Shown: positions 37,101-49,863, numbered from the stretch's first letter. The stretch is DNA of 64,000 nt from Rotaria sordida (GCA_905250125.1 CAJNOL010000123.1:62001-126000), one strand, 5' to 3'. A program made the numbers and translations. Notes: generated by a model not told the origin, from the sequence alone.

Positions 37101-39231
37101 AATATATTACATATTGATTTTGATATGGATGTATAAACTAGATACAAAAGTTTGACAATGTACAATTAAAATCTTCCTACCACAGCTCTGAATTAATTTT
37201 TTAAATTGATGCCGGAGTGTATAACTGTTCCGATAGTTTCTGTGTGTGTATGTTTTTTTTTGGTTCTACATGAGAACAGAATCTTGATGAAAATTTAAAA
37301 ACATTTTACCAGATTTTGTCGAAGAAAAACCGCAAGTTTAATTGTAATATTCATTTTTAACTATATGATAAAAAAATCTTGGAAATAGGCAAATATATCC
37401 TACCACCATAGATATATAATTTTCATAGCACTGCTACTGTAGAACAACATTGGGCAATATAATAGTAGATGTCCTACCAGAGAATGAATAACATAAACCC
37501 ATAAAATGATTCTTAATCTATCTCAATCAATGAGACTCGTTATACTGTCTGCATATGATGGCCGACATTTCGACAAAACTAAAAAAGGTAAACGTCTATG
37601 GAGACAAAAGAAACAAAAACAAAAGAAAAAAAAAGAAAATCGAAGGAATAAAAATCGGACAATAATACTTGCTCGAAAAAAACTAAACGAACTATAAAAC
37701 GGAAAAAAAACAAAGAGAAATCAAAGAATTTATAATCACTTAGAAAAAAAATTCAATTGATTACAGGATTGTCGATTCAAAAATCAGCACTGAAATTATC
37801 CAAAATATTAAAAGAAAACAATAAAATAAACTCAACAGTCCGTGGTGGTGATTTTTTTATTGAATGACGTATGATGATTTTTATTTAGTTAATCATAGAA
37901 TTTCTGTAATAAACAAAACGATCGAAAGAAAATCTCAAATATGAAAACCTGATATTTTTTTCCTTGGACAAGCCAATCTTGCATATCTATTCTAATAAGA
38001 TAAACAAAAAAAACAAACAAGAGGAACGAAATCTCCCATCATACAATATGTATGAGGAATACATTATATATTGCGCGTAAAGAATAAAATAAAATAACTT
38101 TACTTACCTTAGTTGCTCATCGACGTGGTATAGAACCAACGTCGTTACTTCATGGTGGCATAGTTGTGATCATCAATGTGACCAACAGAGAAGATATGTT
38201 AATACCAAATGGTAAACGATGTTGTGAATGTAGTCGATACAGGAGGGTTGCCTGTATATATACTCTCTATTGATTTCTCTTTTTCTCTCTCTCGTCAATG
38301 CTGGATTTTTCTCGATGATGATGATAGGCATATATTTGCAAACGAAAGAGAAAAAAATAGAAGAAGAAGAAACGCATAAATCATAGACAAAGAACCCTTA
38401 ACTACGAACAAGAAAGAAAAGAAAAGAAAAGAAAAAAAAGAGCTAAAGAATGAATATTCGAGAAGCTTCTATTCTTTTTTTTTTCTTCTCTTACCCACCT
38501 ATAAAATCATAGCATCACGTGATGTATGTTATTGCGAAGTAGAGTTTGGCCTAGACAGATAGATAAAGCGATAGATAGTCGTGACTGAATGCTTAACAAA
38601 AAAAAAATAAAAAATAATCTAGAATAACAAAACAAAATCAATGAAGTGTTAATTGCGACATTGTTTTTAATACAAGGTTTCGATATTAGTCTTGTGATAA
38701 GCGAACATGTGATGTTAGCAAGATTTAAAAAACGAAATGAATAGAAATTTACATTTCAAGAAATAAAATACTCTAAAAAAAATTCCATATTGTAGCAAAT
38801 CCGTAGAAAAAGATTTCTGGATATTTTTTTGTGCCGAAAGGGCTATTAAAACGATCTCAGAAATTTTGTCAGAACTATTTCAAATTAGAGATAGGCTTCT
38901 GAAACAGTCACAAAAATTATTCCGATATAAAATTGTCTGAAAATTCTTTTTTTTTTAGTTTTGTACAATACGAAAATTTTTTTGTAAAGAGATATTACCA
39001 AAAGAGATTATGATAGTAATGTCTTTCATGATATTCAATGAAGAATGTAATGTCAATCATTTTACTGATTAACGAAGAACTTTCTATATAGAAGAATTTT
39101 AAGAATAACAAATCAAATTATTTCGAGAATTTTCTCTTTATAAATAAATCATAAATTAATTTTTGTCATTGAATATAATCAATCGAGTGATATGATTGCA
39201 TTAATCAAAAAAATTAAAATCATAACTTTGT
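31196..39231. other. Long gene-free, very AT-rich stretch
   Basis: Eight kilobases without a supportable gene. Open frames are short and A/T-driven. It holds a 19-bp tandem repeat at 32484-32549, TA microsatellites (33739-33765, 34530-34547) and many T-runs. Two pieces could be noncoding or tiny exons of a minus-strand transcript. One is a strong donor (AAG then GTAAGT) ending a less AT-rich block at 38107-38340, whose sequence has two minimal upstream frames (ATGAAGTAA and ATGAGCAACTAA). The other is an acceptor-led short frame ending TKAGQPRT near 36590-36640. Confidence 0.45.
32484..32549. repeat. Tandem repeat, 19-bp unit, about 3.5 copies
   Basis: Unit CTCGAGCACATTTATTTTT, starting at 32493, 32512 and 32531, with a partial copy before. 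The copies are identical, so the array is young. Confidence 0.9.
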
Positions 39232-39627
39232 TATATGTACTGTAATTATAAATACAAGAAAAAAAAAACAGGTGTAATTAAACTTCCGGAACATTCATAA
39301 AAATAAAAATGTAATATTTAAAAATATATACGTTTCTATGGAATATTTCTGTATGATTCAGTATGACATCTAATGCATCATCATCATTCATTGTTATAAC
39401 ATTAATTGTTGCTTGTTGTTATTTTAAATTCGTCATTGACTATACTAGCAATGATTGTTGTTGACTACTTCTTTTTCATAAAAAAAAACAAACTTGTAGA
39501 TGTTGTTCTTTTTAAAGTTCTTACCAGTAAATGCAAGTTTTCTTTGTTTCATAGGAGATGATGAAACATTAACATAGACATTGTGATGAAGGTCAATAAA
39601 ACAAAGGACACGATCTGTGTTACTCAT
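39232..39627 (-). CDS. Possible small three-exon gene, unknown function
   Basis: A first exon 39627-39525 starts with ATG and encodes MSNTDRVLCFIDLHHNVYVN and a basic stretch, ending at a GTAAGA donor in phase 1. A second exon 39411-39332 continues in frame, including NDDDALDVILNHTEIFHRN, to a GTATAT donor. A third would start at 39240 after a strong polypyrimidine acceptor and stops after two codons, giving 63 residues. The acceptor of exon 2 lacks a pyrimidine tract. No family is recognised. It could instead be the 5' part of a longer gene, or noise. Confidence 0.3.
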
Positions 39628-40503
39628 TATAGTTGAAATTTGTTCAAATGTTTTAAACAGTTAAATGTTCTGTTGCAGATTTCAGAGAACAAAAAAATAT
39701 ATATATTTCTGGTTTTGAGACAAGAAATTTCTTCAATACTGAGGCAAATAAATTTAATTTAAAAAATTTCGAGACATGAAACTGTAAAATATTCTTAAAT
39801 AAAACAAATACAATGATTGTTATTATTCTTAACAAAACTGTTTTCATTGATCTTAATTCCGTTTTAACTCTGTCAGCATATTCTTAATTAAACCTTTGTA
39901 AATTATTAGAATATTTCTTTTTTGGGATTATTGATTTTCAGCAAGATGTATGATAGTCATTCTAATTAAATTGAACAAAAAAAAACCCTGTATCGATTGT
40001 CAACATAATGATTTAAAACAAAAAAATGAAACAATCCATAGAAATTAAATGTGTGAAAAGTCATGTTCGCAATAATCAAATTGAACAGTTGAATCTACAG
40101 ATATATCACAACTTTCTCATATAATCTATAGCATTGAATAGTGCATTTGATTCAATATTTCTTCAAACTCAATATCGATGCTCTGATATACTCTTGAATA
40201 CTCATGAGAGACTCTCTCGCGATGCTCCCTTCTGATTTCAATGATGTTTTGTCTATATAAACTACATCGTATTGTAGTAAAAATTCTGAAAAGATTTGGA
40301 CTTCTATTCAGATATGGCGAAGTTATCAAATTCTTACGTATTTTATTTTCAAGAGGGTGTGAATGTGAGTTTTTTCTTCGACGCATCGAATCAAAAATCC
40401 TCAGTCATAACCATACCCGTCAAATTGTCTACAAAAATAGTAATAAGAAATTCCATGGAATTGGTATGATGATTTTATTATACAACTAAGATTAAAATAT
40501 TGG
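39628..40503. other. No firm gene
   Basis: AT-rich. Overlapping frames on both strands around 40126-40489 are mutually shadowing and lack domains. They could hold an upstream exon of the small gene that follows, but no phase-compatible donor was convincing. Confidence 0.45.
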
Positions 40504-40924
40504 ATGATAATGAAAGGTTCCATTGCATGCCGTGAAAATTGTGACGATTTTGGTGACTATCAAAAACATCAGTGGAAAAAATTTCAATTACTGATTGCAA
40601 ATCGTCAATTAATTAGAGAAATATTCCAGGTTTGTAAAGTTAAGAGTCAAATATAATTTCTACACTTTTTTAAAAATATAATCCTATGGATTTGAAACCA
40701 AAAGAAAAATATAGTTTCAGCATGGATATTATTACTATGATATTAATGATTTAGGACAATTTCAGGAAACAATTCGCATTCCTATTCATTTATATCAAAT
40801 GAATGTGTTTGATAATATAGATAATTTTAGATATGTTTTCAAATCAAATAATTTTTCCATTAGAATTTTTCTATTTTTAAATTCAGTTTTGATTAATCAT
40901 CATCCTTTTAGTTCTGCTTTTTAA
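40504..40924 (+). CDS. Small two-exon gene, unknown function
   Basis: Exons 40504-40629 and 40721-40924, phase 0, with a 91-bp intron ending TATAGTTTCAG; 109 residues. Exon 1 encodes GSIACRENCDDFGDYQKHQW and a basic segment ending LIREIFQ. Exon 2 begins HGYYYYDINDLGQFQE and runs 67 codons without a stop, an unusual length for chance in DNA this AT-rich. No signal peptide. The frame can be extended upstream only a few codons to a possible acceptor at 40490, so this may be the 3' end of a larger gene. I do not recognise the protein. Confidence 0.45.
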
Positions 40925-42762
40925 TTGTGATTTCTACTCTGTCTACTGATTTAAATATTTAATTTAATAATAAAAAGTAGATATGCTTGGAGCGACTTCA
41001 CAGAAAAGTTTAATTAAAATGTTTTTTTTTCTTTATTTTTTGATTATGCTTTCATTTAACTATATGAAATTGCATATCACATCCATTTTTTTATTCATAT
41101 TAAATAAAGAAAAACAGTTAATTTTTGCATAAAAATATTCATCATTATAAATTAAATAGAGAAACTTCTCAGTATAACAGTAGAAATCGAGTTTACATGA
41201 ACAAAATCACTTCTACTATCGATATAACGAAAGACAATAATTGATCATAAAATTATGAATCATCATAAAAATTGTTAGAATCATTAAAAACATCGATGAT
41301 TTATCGGATTTCAGGCCACGATTATCATTTCGATATATCATAATTAATCACCAATTTTTTTAGCAATTTCGAGGACATAGGAGAACCAATTACATTGGAA
41401 ACATAAATTACATTAATTCCTTGGCACACTTCTTTTATGTCTTTCTTTAAATCTCTCGTGTTTTGACCTTTTGATACTTAATGTTCTTATTAATACTATC
41501 TCAAATAGAATAATCTAATCAGTGAATTAAAAGGTCATCAAGTTTTAGATAGGTAATGTGAGTCATATCCGCAAAATGATCGGTCGTTTATTTCTTCAAA
41601 GGGCTCGTGCAATTGAACAGCACAATTATGATTATATATATTTCTTTATATTTACTTCAATTTTTTTGGGAATATATATCATAGCATCATGAAGAATTTT
41701 GTTTGAAATAAAAAGAAAAGATTTTTTTTTAATGTTATTTTCATTTTTGTTTCTCTCAGAATAATAGAACATTTCATCACAACACAGTACTTCACTTTTA
41801 GCTATATATTAAAATCATCATAACAATTCAATGGAATTTCTTATTATTGTTTTTGTAGAGAATCTGACAATACATCTTTGCTAAAAAAAAAAAAAAAAAA
41901 AAGATCACGATTATATAATTTATCCCAGTGTTGCAATCATTTTGCTTTATTCAGTATATTAACATATATTATCACTTCTACTTTATTATTTTTTGTCTTG
42001 AATTTTAGTTGAAATTTTGTGATATTTAATGTATATGCTCAGAAGTAAAAGATAATATTCTAATTATAAAAAACTTTAGTTTCACAAATCATTAAAAAAA
42101 AATGCGTCAATAAAAAAACTAATGAATTTGTAACTCAATATTTTTCTAATAAAATTTGTATTAAGCCGCGGGTTAGTGCGTGACTGGTTAATGACATTTC
42201 AACTGGTAAAGTTGCCCTGCGGATCGAAGAAAAAAAATCATTCAATCCGTAAGGCAAATCGAGTCAAAAAAAGCAGTCATCAACACCTCTATTTTGAGCA
42301 TACCTTTATTTAAAGAGATTACATTTATTGACTTGTATAAATAATTTCAGAATTTTTAGATTTGTAATCTCCAATCTATGAACTTTCTAAAAACTAGATG
42401 TTTTTCCGTGGATATTGTACAATATAAAGATATTTTGAAAAGTTTGTATCTCGAAGGTATGAAATCTAAAAATTTTTAGATTCTTTGTACAAGTTACTAT
42501 ATGTAAAACCTTTTAATTGAGATAGCAGTTTCAAAATAAAATTCGAAAAAGCGATTTCCCAAAAATCTGGAGCGTTGAAAAGATCTTTTGAAAATAGAAA
42601 TATTAAAAATCCGATAACTTCCCCATATCTCAATACGAATTCAAATCCTTGAAGAGTTTTGTACTAGAATAGTAATGTAGTTTCTGTTGGCAAAACATCA
42701 TGAAGATTAGACAAGGGCATCTGAAAAGATTCTATCGTCAGTTTGCATTTAAAGTGGAGATA
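40925..42762. other. No gene seen
   Basis: AT-rich DNA with an A-tract at 41883-41902. A short GC-richer piece near 42165-42225 (CCGCGGGTTAGTGCGTGAC) has faint A-box and B-box likeness but no tRNA fold. Confidence 0.5.
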
Positions 42763-43442
42763 AGCAGTTGAGTACACTTGTGTTTTTTTGAGATATTTTC
42801 TTAAGAATAATAGCTAGAATGAATTAGAAAGAAAAAGACTTGAGTAGTTGACAGAATTGTCTATAAGCAAAGATTTTTTTTTTCTTTTGCCTTCACCTTA
42901 ATTTTTGGTGAAGAGGTCGTCTAGGAAATTGAGATTGTTACAACTAGTTTTCTGTATACAGTCGAAAACATTTTTAAAATAAGTTCATCTGAGAAAACAA
43001 ACATATTTGAGAGTAAGTGAGATATTTCCGAGTTCTTCCTTATCTCACTGCATTCAATTTATGAAAAGTCCCTAAAGCTATTTTTCTATTGGTTTTTTTT
43101 TTCAAAAAATTTATTGCTTTATACTTCAGGGTTCTCCTTAGATTGAGCGCAATTATATGAAAAAAAAGGTCATGAAAAGCTTGGAAACATCTCATTTTGC
43201 GTAAATATATTTTATCTATCAGATTAATTTATTTTTAATAGATTTTCGATGGAATATAGAAAACTACCTTTGACAATCTTACTTTTCTAGAGGACCTTTT
43301 CTCCAAAATGTAGGACAAAGCTGAAAGAATATTTCTATTTGTAGAAAGTTCTTTTACCTACTCAAATCTTTTTTTTTTATTCATCTTGGCTATTACAACT
43401 AAGAAAATATCTCAAAACATACAAGTATGCTAAACTTTTTAG
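42763..43442. repeat. Foldback element 2, about 680 bp
   Basis: Left arm about 42763-43050, right arm about 43150-43442, inverted. Matching blocks include TTGAGATATTTTCTTA at 42789 against its complement near 43400, GACTTGAGTAG against its complement near 43365, and TAGTTTTCTGTATACAGTCGA against a complement near 43250. The arms have diverged by substitutions and indels. There is no coding frame, and no target duplication could be defined. The arm sequence is unrelated to the other two foldback elements as far as can be seen by eye. Confidence 0.75.
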
Positions 43443-43676
43443 TTGTTATTTAGATGGATGCATTGTGTGCTAGATCCCGATTGTATGAAAAAAGTCGATG
43501 AAGATATATCCATTCTAATGAAAGACTATTGGTTGATCATTATAAATTTCCATAGTTTAGATAGAACTATCGGATGTTTAATTAAAATGTTAGCATATGA
43601 ATTTTTTCCAAATTCGATTGAAATTTTTTTTTACAATTTTTCCTTGTTTATATTTAGTAACATATATTTGACATAA
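43443..43676 (+). CDS. Isolated exon-like open frame beside foldback element 2
   Basis: A 77-codon frame with no ATG at its start. It reads WMHCVLDPDCMKKVDEDIS and later LIKMLAYEFFPNSIEIF, which is more protein-like than its surroundings. It starts right at the outer edge of the foldback element, so it may be captured or truncated host sequence. No donor, acceptor partner or family could be assigned. It may be a chance frame. Confidence 0.2.
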   Translation: MLFRWMHCVLDPDCMKKVDEDISILMKDYWLIIINFHSLDRTIGCLIKMLAYEFFPNSIEIFFYNFSLFIFSNIYLT

Positions 43677-45874
43677 TAGTTTATTTTAATAAGAGAGATA
43701 GAAAAAGAAAAAGTAAATGGATTGTCATTTGTAATTTATATTCTATTTCATCTTGACATATTTCGAAATAATGTAATAATCTTGGTTAACAACAACATTC
43801 TTTATAATAAATATTTTTCTCATCTCATGCTTTTGTCTCTGGAGATTTAAGACGAAAAACATTATGAAGAGGAAAAAAAGCCTAATTTTTTTTTGTCTAA
43901 ATCAAATCTTCATATTTATTATTAGTAATCATAATACTTGACATGATTCGCATATTAAAATACTTATTCTTTGCCTTTGTGGTCAATGTTGATTGGTACG
44001 CAAAAAAAAGTACTCGATATTCTTAATATATTCAAAAAAACCAATTCAATGAGCTATGATCAATAGTGTTTTTAGAATATATAAATGAAGAAATCTATAG
44101 CTCTACATATATTTATTATCATTAAGTGAAAACCAAACTTAGCAGACAAATGGATAGTTATTTTTATGAATTTTTTTGCACTAATTTGAATTGATTATCA
44201 TATTACGTTTTTTTTTGGTAATATAAGCTGGGAAAACGAGAATTTAAATATTTAAATAATTAGTCAGATTTTATACAAAGACTCAATTTCATGTTTGATG
44301 TGATAGGAAAAAAAAGGTAAGATTAGACGTGTGATCAACATCGTAAGTCATGAGTTTTACTTTTCTTTTTTTCACTTTGTTCTGATTAATAAAAAGAAAA
44401 GATAGCATTCGAAAAGTAAGATGGTATTAAAGACTAACACATTTCATTTTTTTTTTATCAAATCCGAGCTGTTATTTTTATTTTTATTTTTGTTAATCTT
44501 CGAAACCCATAATTTTTTGGTTTGATTGCGTTATCATGTCAACTGATAAATGTATTGTTATTTAAGTATTCTTGAATAAAATAATCTTTTGTATTTCAAG
44601 TAAGTAGTTAAATTATTAAATAGAATAAAAAATAAAAAATATTTTATTTTAATCAATTAGAATTATTTCACATTCTTGTTTTTCTTTTTCTTGGGAAATA
44701 AAAAAGAAAAAGTTGTATATTCTTATGATTATTTACTGAATAAAAGAATCCTTATATAGAAATATGTTTTTGATGCTATGTATTTATTCATCAGGAATAT
44801 TGTATATTTCCATCTATTATCATCTCTTATTCCTATAATTATTTGGTATTTCTTTTTGTCCTGTGTCACTAGAGAGTAGCAGCTTTTCTCTTAATACATA
44901 GACGCGATTATAAGATGTAGTACACCTTAAAATCATCAAACGCATTTATTTTGTTAGAAATTCTAATAAAATATTTATCCAATATAATTAAGGAAATATT
45001 TTTATTTGAACCTATATTCCTTTTTCTTCTCTCTTTCTTTCTACAAGCTGTAATCTTATGCTTATGTCATAACTCATTTCCTGTGAGTAGACTTTTTTGT
45101 TTCTCAGCTTCTTTTCTCCCTTTTTTTTTTAGTATATATGTGTGTGTAAAATGTAATTATAACAAAAGTAGAGTTAGTGAAGCACTAGACACAAGCAAAT
45201 GGCTTTAGGTCATTGACAACTTTCCTTTTTCATGTCTATATACTAGACAAAAGGAGAAAAAAAAAGAGACAGACCAAGTTAGAAATCATCTCGTTTCTTC
45301 AATCCATTTCTGTTCTAGTGACTATTAGTTACTAATAGGAAAATAGACTTTGTGTTAACAATCGCTTTTCTTTGGCGCACTATCTTCTATGTACGAACGT
45401 TAACTCGCATGCTGTACAACAAATTGAGTTTGATTGAGCGAAAAAACGACGATGTCAGAATCGTCTTTGGTGACCTCGAGATATGCACGTTTACACATAG
45501 AACTCTAGTCGACATTGCATATGTTTACTTCCGTTGAATTACAACTTATGTATATATGTATGTACTATGCATGATTAGGAGAGGCAACATGGCGACAACG
45601 AATAATGAGTGAGACCAGCCGTTAGTAACATAAGTAGAGAGCACACGAGTAAAACAAATTGTTCTTTATATTTAAATATTCGTTCCTTTCGTTTATACAT
45701 GTTGACAATCGCCAGACGACAATTATGAGCGTAAAATATAAGTATAAATGAACAACGCAAAATATTGAAAGAGTTTACTTGTCTATAGAGATAAATTCTA
45801 CCAATCATATTTACATTTTATATATACATATGGAAAATTGAAAAATGATGCACATATAAACACATATATACATA

Positions 45875-45915
<41 letters not shown>

Positions 45916-46204
45916 GTGTGTATTGTGGTGGTATCAAATGATAGAGAAAGAAGAGAAAAAAAGAAGACAAGCTGTGTAAATTCATCATTGTCATTTCTCG
46001 ATTTTCAGATGTGACATTGTACACTACACATCATTTTTTTTCTCTTACGGCTTATTAATCATTCAACTTGTCTTTTTTCTTTTTTGTATTTAAGTTCAGT
46101 TTAAAAAACAAAAAAAGAATATCGAATACCATAGACAGCAAACATATTCTTGTTAAATAAGATACTATTCATTATAGATATAACCAAATTTTTAATAACA
46201 TATT
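43677..46204. other. No firm gene; TA microsatellite
   Basis: AT-rich, with a (TA)n microsatellite at about 45872-45914. A less AT-rich block at 45350-45620 includes a short frame beginning ATGGCGACAACG (45589) that stops after seven codons. This could be promoter and 5' leader of the plus-strand gene that follows. Confidence 0.45.
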
Positions 46205-48989
46205 ATGTTATCTAACGAACATCATCGACAACATCAATCATTATTATTACAAGTACCAAAAATTACAGATATGCTGAAAAAATCGACTTCAGGTACTTTA
46301 TCACCCGAAACAACGACAACAACTTCAAGCGGTTATTCAACAGGTGGTTCTTCTGTATCAAATACTAAAGATTCATATTTGAAAAAGTCATCATCTATTG
46401 CCTACAAGCAACAATCTGATCAAGAACAACATAAGACAAAATCAAAGGGTAAAAAAATGAAGAACAAAATGCACATGATGAAAGAATCTATCTTATGCTC
46501 AAGTTATTTCGATAGCAGTTCTAAAGATGACATTTTCCTATATATTTCTATTCTATTCTATCATCTGAATGCTGTATCCATTTATTATTCTATTCTCTAA
46601 CAAAACAGAAACGAGACAAAAAAAAAATATAACGTTTGTACCAATTTGTCTGCGTTCGTCCTTGGGAGAAACTATCTGTCTCAGTCGTTTTTTTTTTCAA
46701 CGTAAACAGAGCTATTTCTTTTTCCGTCATACCTCCCACTATTATTATCTTAGGATTACGATAAAGATGTTTTCTTTCTTATTCTATTTTTTCAAGGTCT
46801 TCATCATCTTTTAACTAAACTTAAAAGTCTTCTTCTACCATCAAGAACTAAATCAATACATTTAAGAACAATGAGATCAACAACTTCAAGACAAATATCA
46901 TCTACAAATATCCTTCGTCAATATCATCAACATACAACAATATATGATGTGGTACCATCATCTTTAATAACAAGTAATACTATTTCATTACCATTTACAT
47001 ATTATCATGATTCACCTAAAAGACAATCAAGAGGTAATTTTGACAAAATTTCTGCATGGCTTAATCATACAGAAAAAATGGAAAAAAATGAGCAATATAA
47101 AAATGATATATTATTTATTGATCCAAATCAACAAAAAACAAAGTCGTCATCTTCTATTAAAAATGATGATCAAGGTAAGCAGAAAAAAAACCTCATTTCG
47201 ATTATGTTGTCTTTTTATAAACGATTTTTTTTTAAGTGAAAGAAAACACTTGACAATGATTGATATATGTATAATACCTTACATTTTTTTGATTTCAATC
47301 CTATTTTTTTCTTTTCTTTTCTTTGTCTTTGACCAAATTCAACTTAAAAGTTGACTCATATCTTTAAGTGTTGATGATGGTATACAACATGACATGCACA
47401 CATTTGTTGCTTGACTCCTGTATGAATGTTAGGAGAAAGAAAAAGTGAGACACGAAGCAAACACCATACGTCTATGTAAAAGTGAAGATGGATAAAGAAC
47501 GCTAGGCAAAAGGGAAGAAGACGAAGACGAAGAAACAAGGTGAAACGAAAAGCACACCACCTACATAAAATCAAAATTTTTGTTAGAGTTCGTGTTAGTA
47601 GTGATTAAAAAACATCAGTTTAAAAAAGGACAAAAAGAAATTAATTCATGTAAGTAATAGTAACTAAAACCTTATTTTCTATGGTTTTTTTTTCGTTTCA
47701 CAAATGAAATTCGTCTATTAATACTCATGTTTACAGAAAACCATGATTTCTCTCATTTTGGAACATGATAATTTTGTTTTCTCTTTTTTTTATTAAAAAA
47801 TTTCTTATATTCATTTGCATGACATTTCTTTAGCGTTCTTTTTGTTAAAATTAAACTTTTAATTCATCATCTTCATTTTGTTGTAGCAACAGAACAAAAC
47901 ATGTTTGCTTTGACATAGTAGAATACCTTATAATGCCTTCAATGTTTCTTACTCTTTTTTCTTCGAATTTTATCATAGAGCATTAGGTATGTAACAGATT
48001 TGTATACAAAAATTCTTTATATACCTAAAACTATTTTTTCTACCTTGCCAACCACCTTGCGTTTATTTGAATATTACAAACATCAATAATCTATAAGTAT
48101 AAGAGGAAAAAAAGCAAAAAAGAAAACGAAGTAAAACGTAGGAGGTAGTGGCAGCACTTCCAAAGTAAATATTCACATTCAAGGTGCATCTGTGTATGTT
48201 TTAGCAGTAACTGTCGTCATGAAAAACACCCGAACGAATATCAGACCACCTAAACGAAGTTCGTCGCTAGTAACAAGACTAACTCGACCAATAATTGAAC
48301 AACAATCACAACGAACAATTTCTCCTGCTTCATCATTTTCTTCATCGATTCTTACAAAAGGAATGTCAGAAAGAATAACGCCAACACAATCATCAAAACA
48401 ACAAAAATCTGATAACCAGTCATCAAAATCTCATCGTCATCGTTCAATTGATTATTCACGTCGACGAACTATTGCTAGTACCAATGAACATCATTCAAAT
48501 AAAGAAAATCTTTCAATAAAACATTCAGAAAAATTTTCAAAAGATGTTTATCGATTTTCTCCATTATCATCAAAAAATGAAGTTGAAATTCGTCGTCCAT
48601 CATCAAAACATATTGTAACAAAACAATATTATTTTCATTCACATCCAACAGAAACAAATGAAGATTTATTAAATAATTCTTATGGTTTAACATTACTTAA
48701 ACAACAAAAACAACAACAACAACAGCCAGCTAAACAAAGACATTCCGTAGCTACTGTTCTTATGATATCACAAGTTCCTAATCATATATCCTCACAAAAA
48801 CAATTAAATCATCGAACAGTTCTTCAACAAGAACATACACTCGATTCGCTTGATGATTTATTATGTGATCGTGAAGTTGAAAGTTATTTTTATCCAACAT
48901 CTCAATCAGATCATATTTATATGAATTTAGAAAATTCATCAGATTCTTATCAACCATCATTATCTTATTTTCATGAAACTTTATGTTGA
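46205..48989 (+). CDS. Large low-complexity Ser/Gln-rich protein, unknown function
   Basis: Three exons, 46205-46448, 46797-47174 and 48184-48989, each junction in phase 1 (G|GT); introns 348 and 1,009 bp; 475 residues. The frame is exact, and exon 3 alone gives 268 uninterrupted codons. The protein is basic and mostly disordered, rich in Ser, Thr, Gln and His, with a KQQKQQQQQP tract and many Ser-Arg pairs. Order-prone pieces are LHHLLTKLKSLLLPSR at the start of exon 2, FDKISAWLNHTEKMEK late in exon 2, and the acidic C-terminal block LDSLDDLLCDREVESYFYP followed by DHIYMNLE. There is no signal peptide or membrane segment. It looks like a nuclear or cytoskeletal scaffold, but that is a guess. 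It converges on the next gene with only about 100 bp between their ends. Confidence 0.75.
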
Positions 48990-49088
48990 AAATTTTTATT
49001 TTATGTCATGTCTTTTTCTTTTTTCATCTTTCTTTTTCTTTTGTTTTATTATCGTTTGTTTTGTAAATACGATAAAAATCTTTTTTTT

Positions 49089-49863
49089 TTAGTCGCATTG
49101 AACACGTTGGTTATTTTCGTAAAACCAAGCATTACAACCACCACAATAGTTTGCTCTGAGGGAAAAAAATTTAATAAGATATTTTTAGAAAAATAAAGAA
49201 TTTAATATTAACATACCGGCACACAGCCCTTGGATTTTTACCACATTTAGCAAAGCCACATGGATCCACAAAACAGTTCACCGTAATACATTTGCCTAAA
49301 TATAATTCAATGATTTTATTTATAAGATCAAAATATTTTTCAACATACTTTCTGGAGCTTCAACTGGTTCTTCAGATACTGTATCTGAGCCTATATATAT
49401 AAAAGAATAAATTTAATTTAAATACTCTATATATAATCAATTCATACAATCAACTCGTTTGCCATCTAAATAGTGGTGTGCAAAGCAACCACCACAATAG
49501 TTTGCACTAATAAATGAAAAATAATATTTATTTGGTTTTTTTTTCTTTTTGTTTTTTAATACTTACACACATGAAGCTTGAGGATGTGCAGCACATCGTG
49601 AGAACTATTATATTTTTTTATTTTTGAAAACAAAAATATTTTATAAAAAAAAAAAATAAAAATAAAAACATTTTACATACTTGACATGGGTTAACAAAAC
49701 AGTTCACTCTATTTAAACAAAGTGAACCGAGTAATAGAGGTTTGGCAGCATAAGATGATACTTAAAATAATTTTTGTTTATTAAAAAAACAGAAAAAAAA
49801 ATTCGAAGATTTCATTTTACCTGAAAAAAGAACAACGACAAGGGCGACAATACAAAGCTTCAT
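49089..49863 (-). CDS. Secreted protein with two eight-cysteine domains
   Basis: Seven small exons: 49863-49821, 49760-49681, 49604-49567, 49506-49448, 49390-49349, 49295-49217 and 49155-49089. All phases agree; 135 residues. A signal peptide (MKLCIVALVVVLFS, cleavage near residue 19-20) precedes two copies of a domain with motifs VNCFVNPC/VNCFVDPC and ANYCGGC. Cysteines lie at 29, 35, 40, 45, 53, 58, 61, 74 and at 90, 95, 100, 105, 113, 118, 121, 134. Spacing is identical after the first gap, which predicts four disulfides per domain. An acidic linker joins them. A phase-2 intron sits at the same codon before ANYCGGC in both copies. Similar domains occur in secreted invertebrate proteins, but I cannot name the family. 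A role as inhibitor, matrix or defence peptide is open. Confidence 0.88.

Noticed and set aside
42165-42230. tRNA or SINE-like Pol III promoter
   Set aside because: Sequences faintly like A and B boxes are present, but no cloverleaf can be drawn and the box matches are poor.
45352-45537. 61-codon plus-strand open frame
   Set aside because: It begins without ATG, has no domain and no splice partner. It is more likely leader or promoter sequence of the gene at 46.2 kb.
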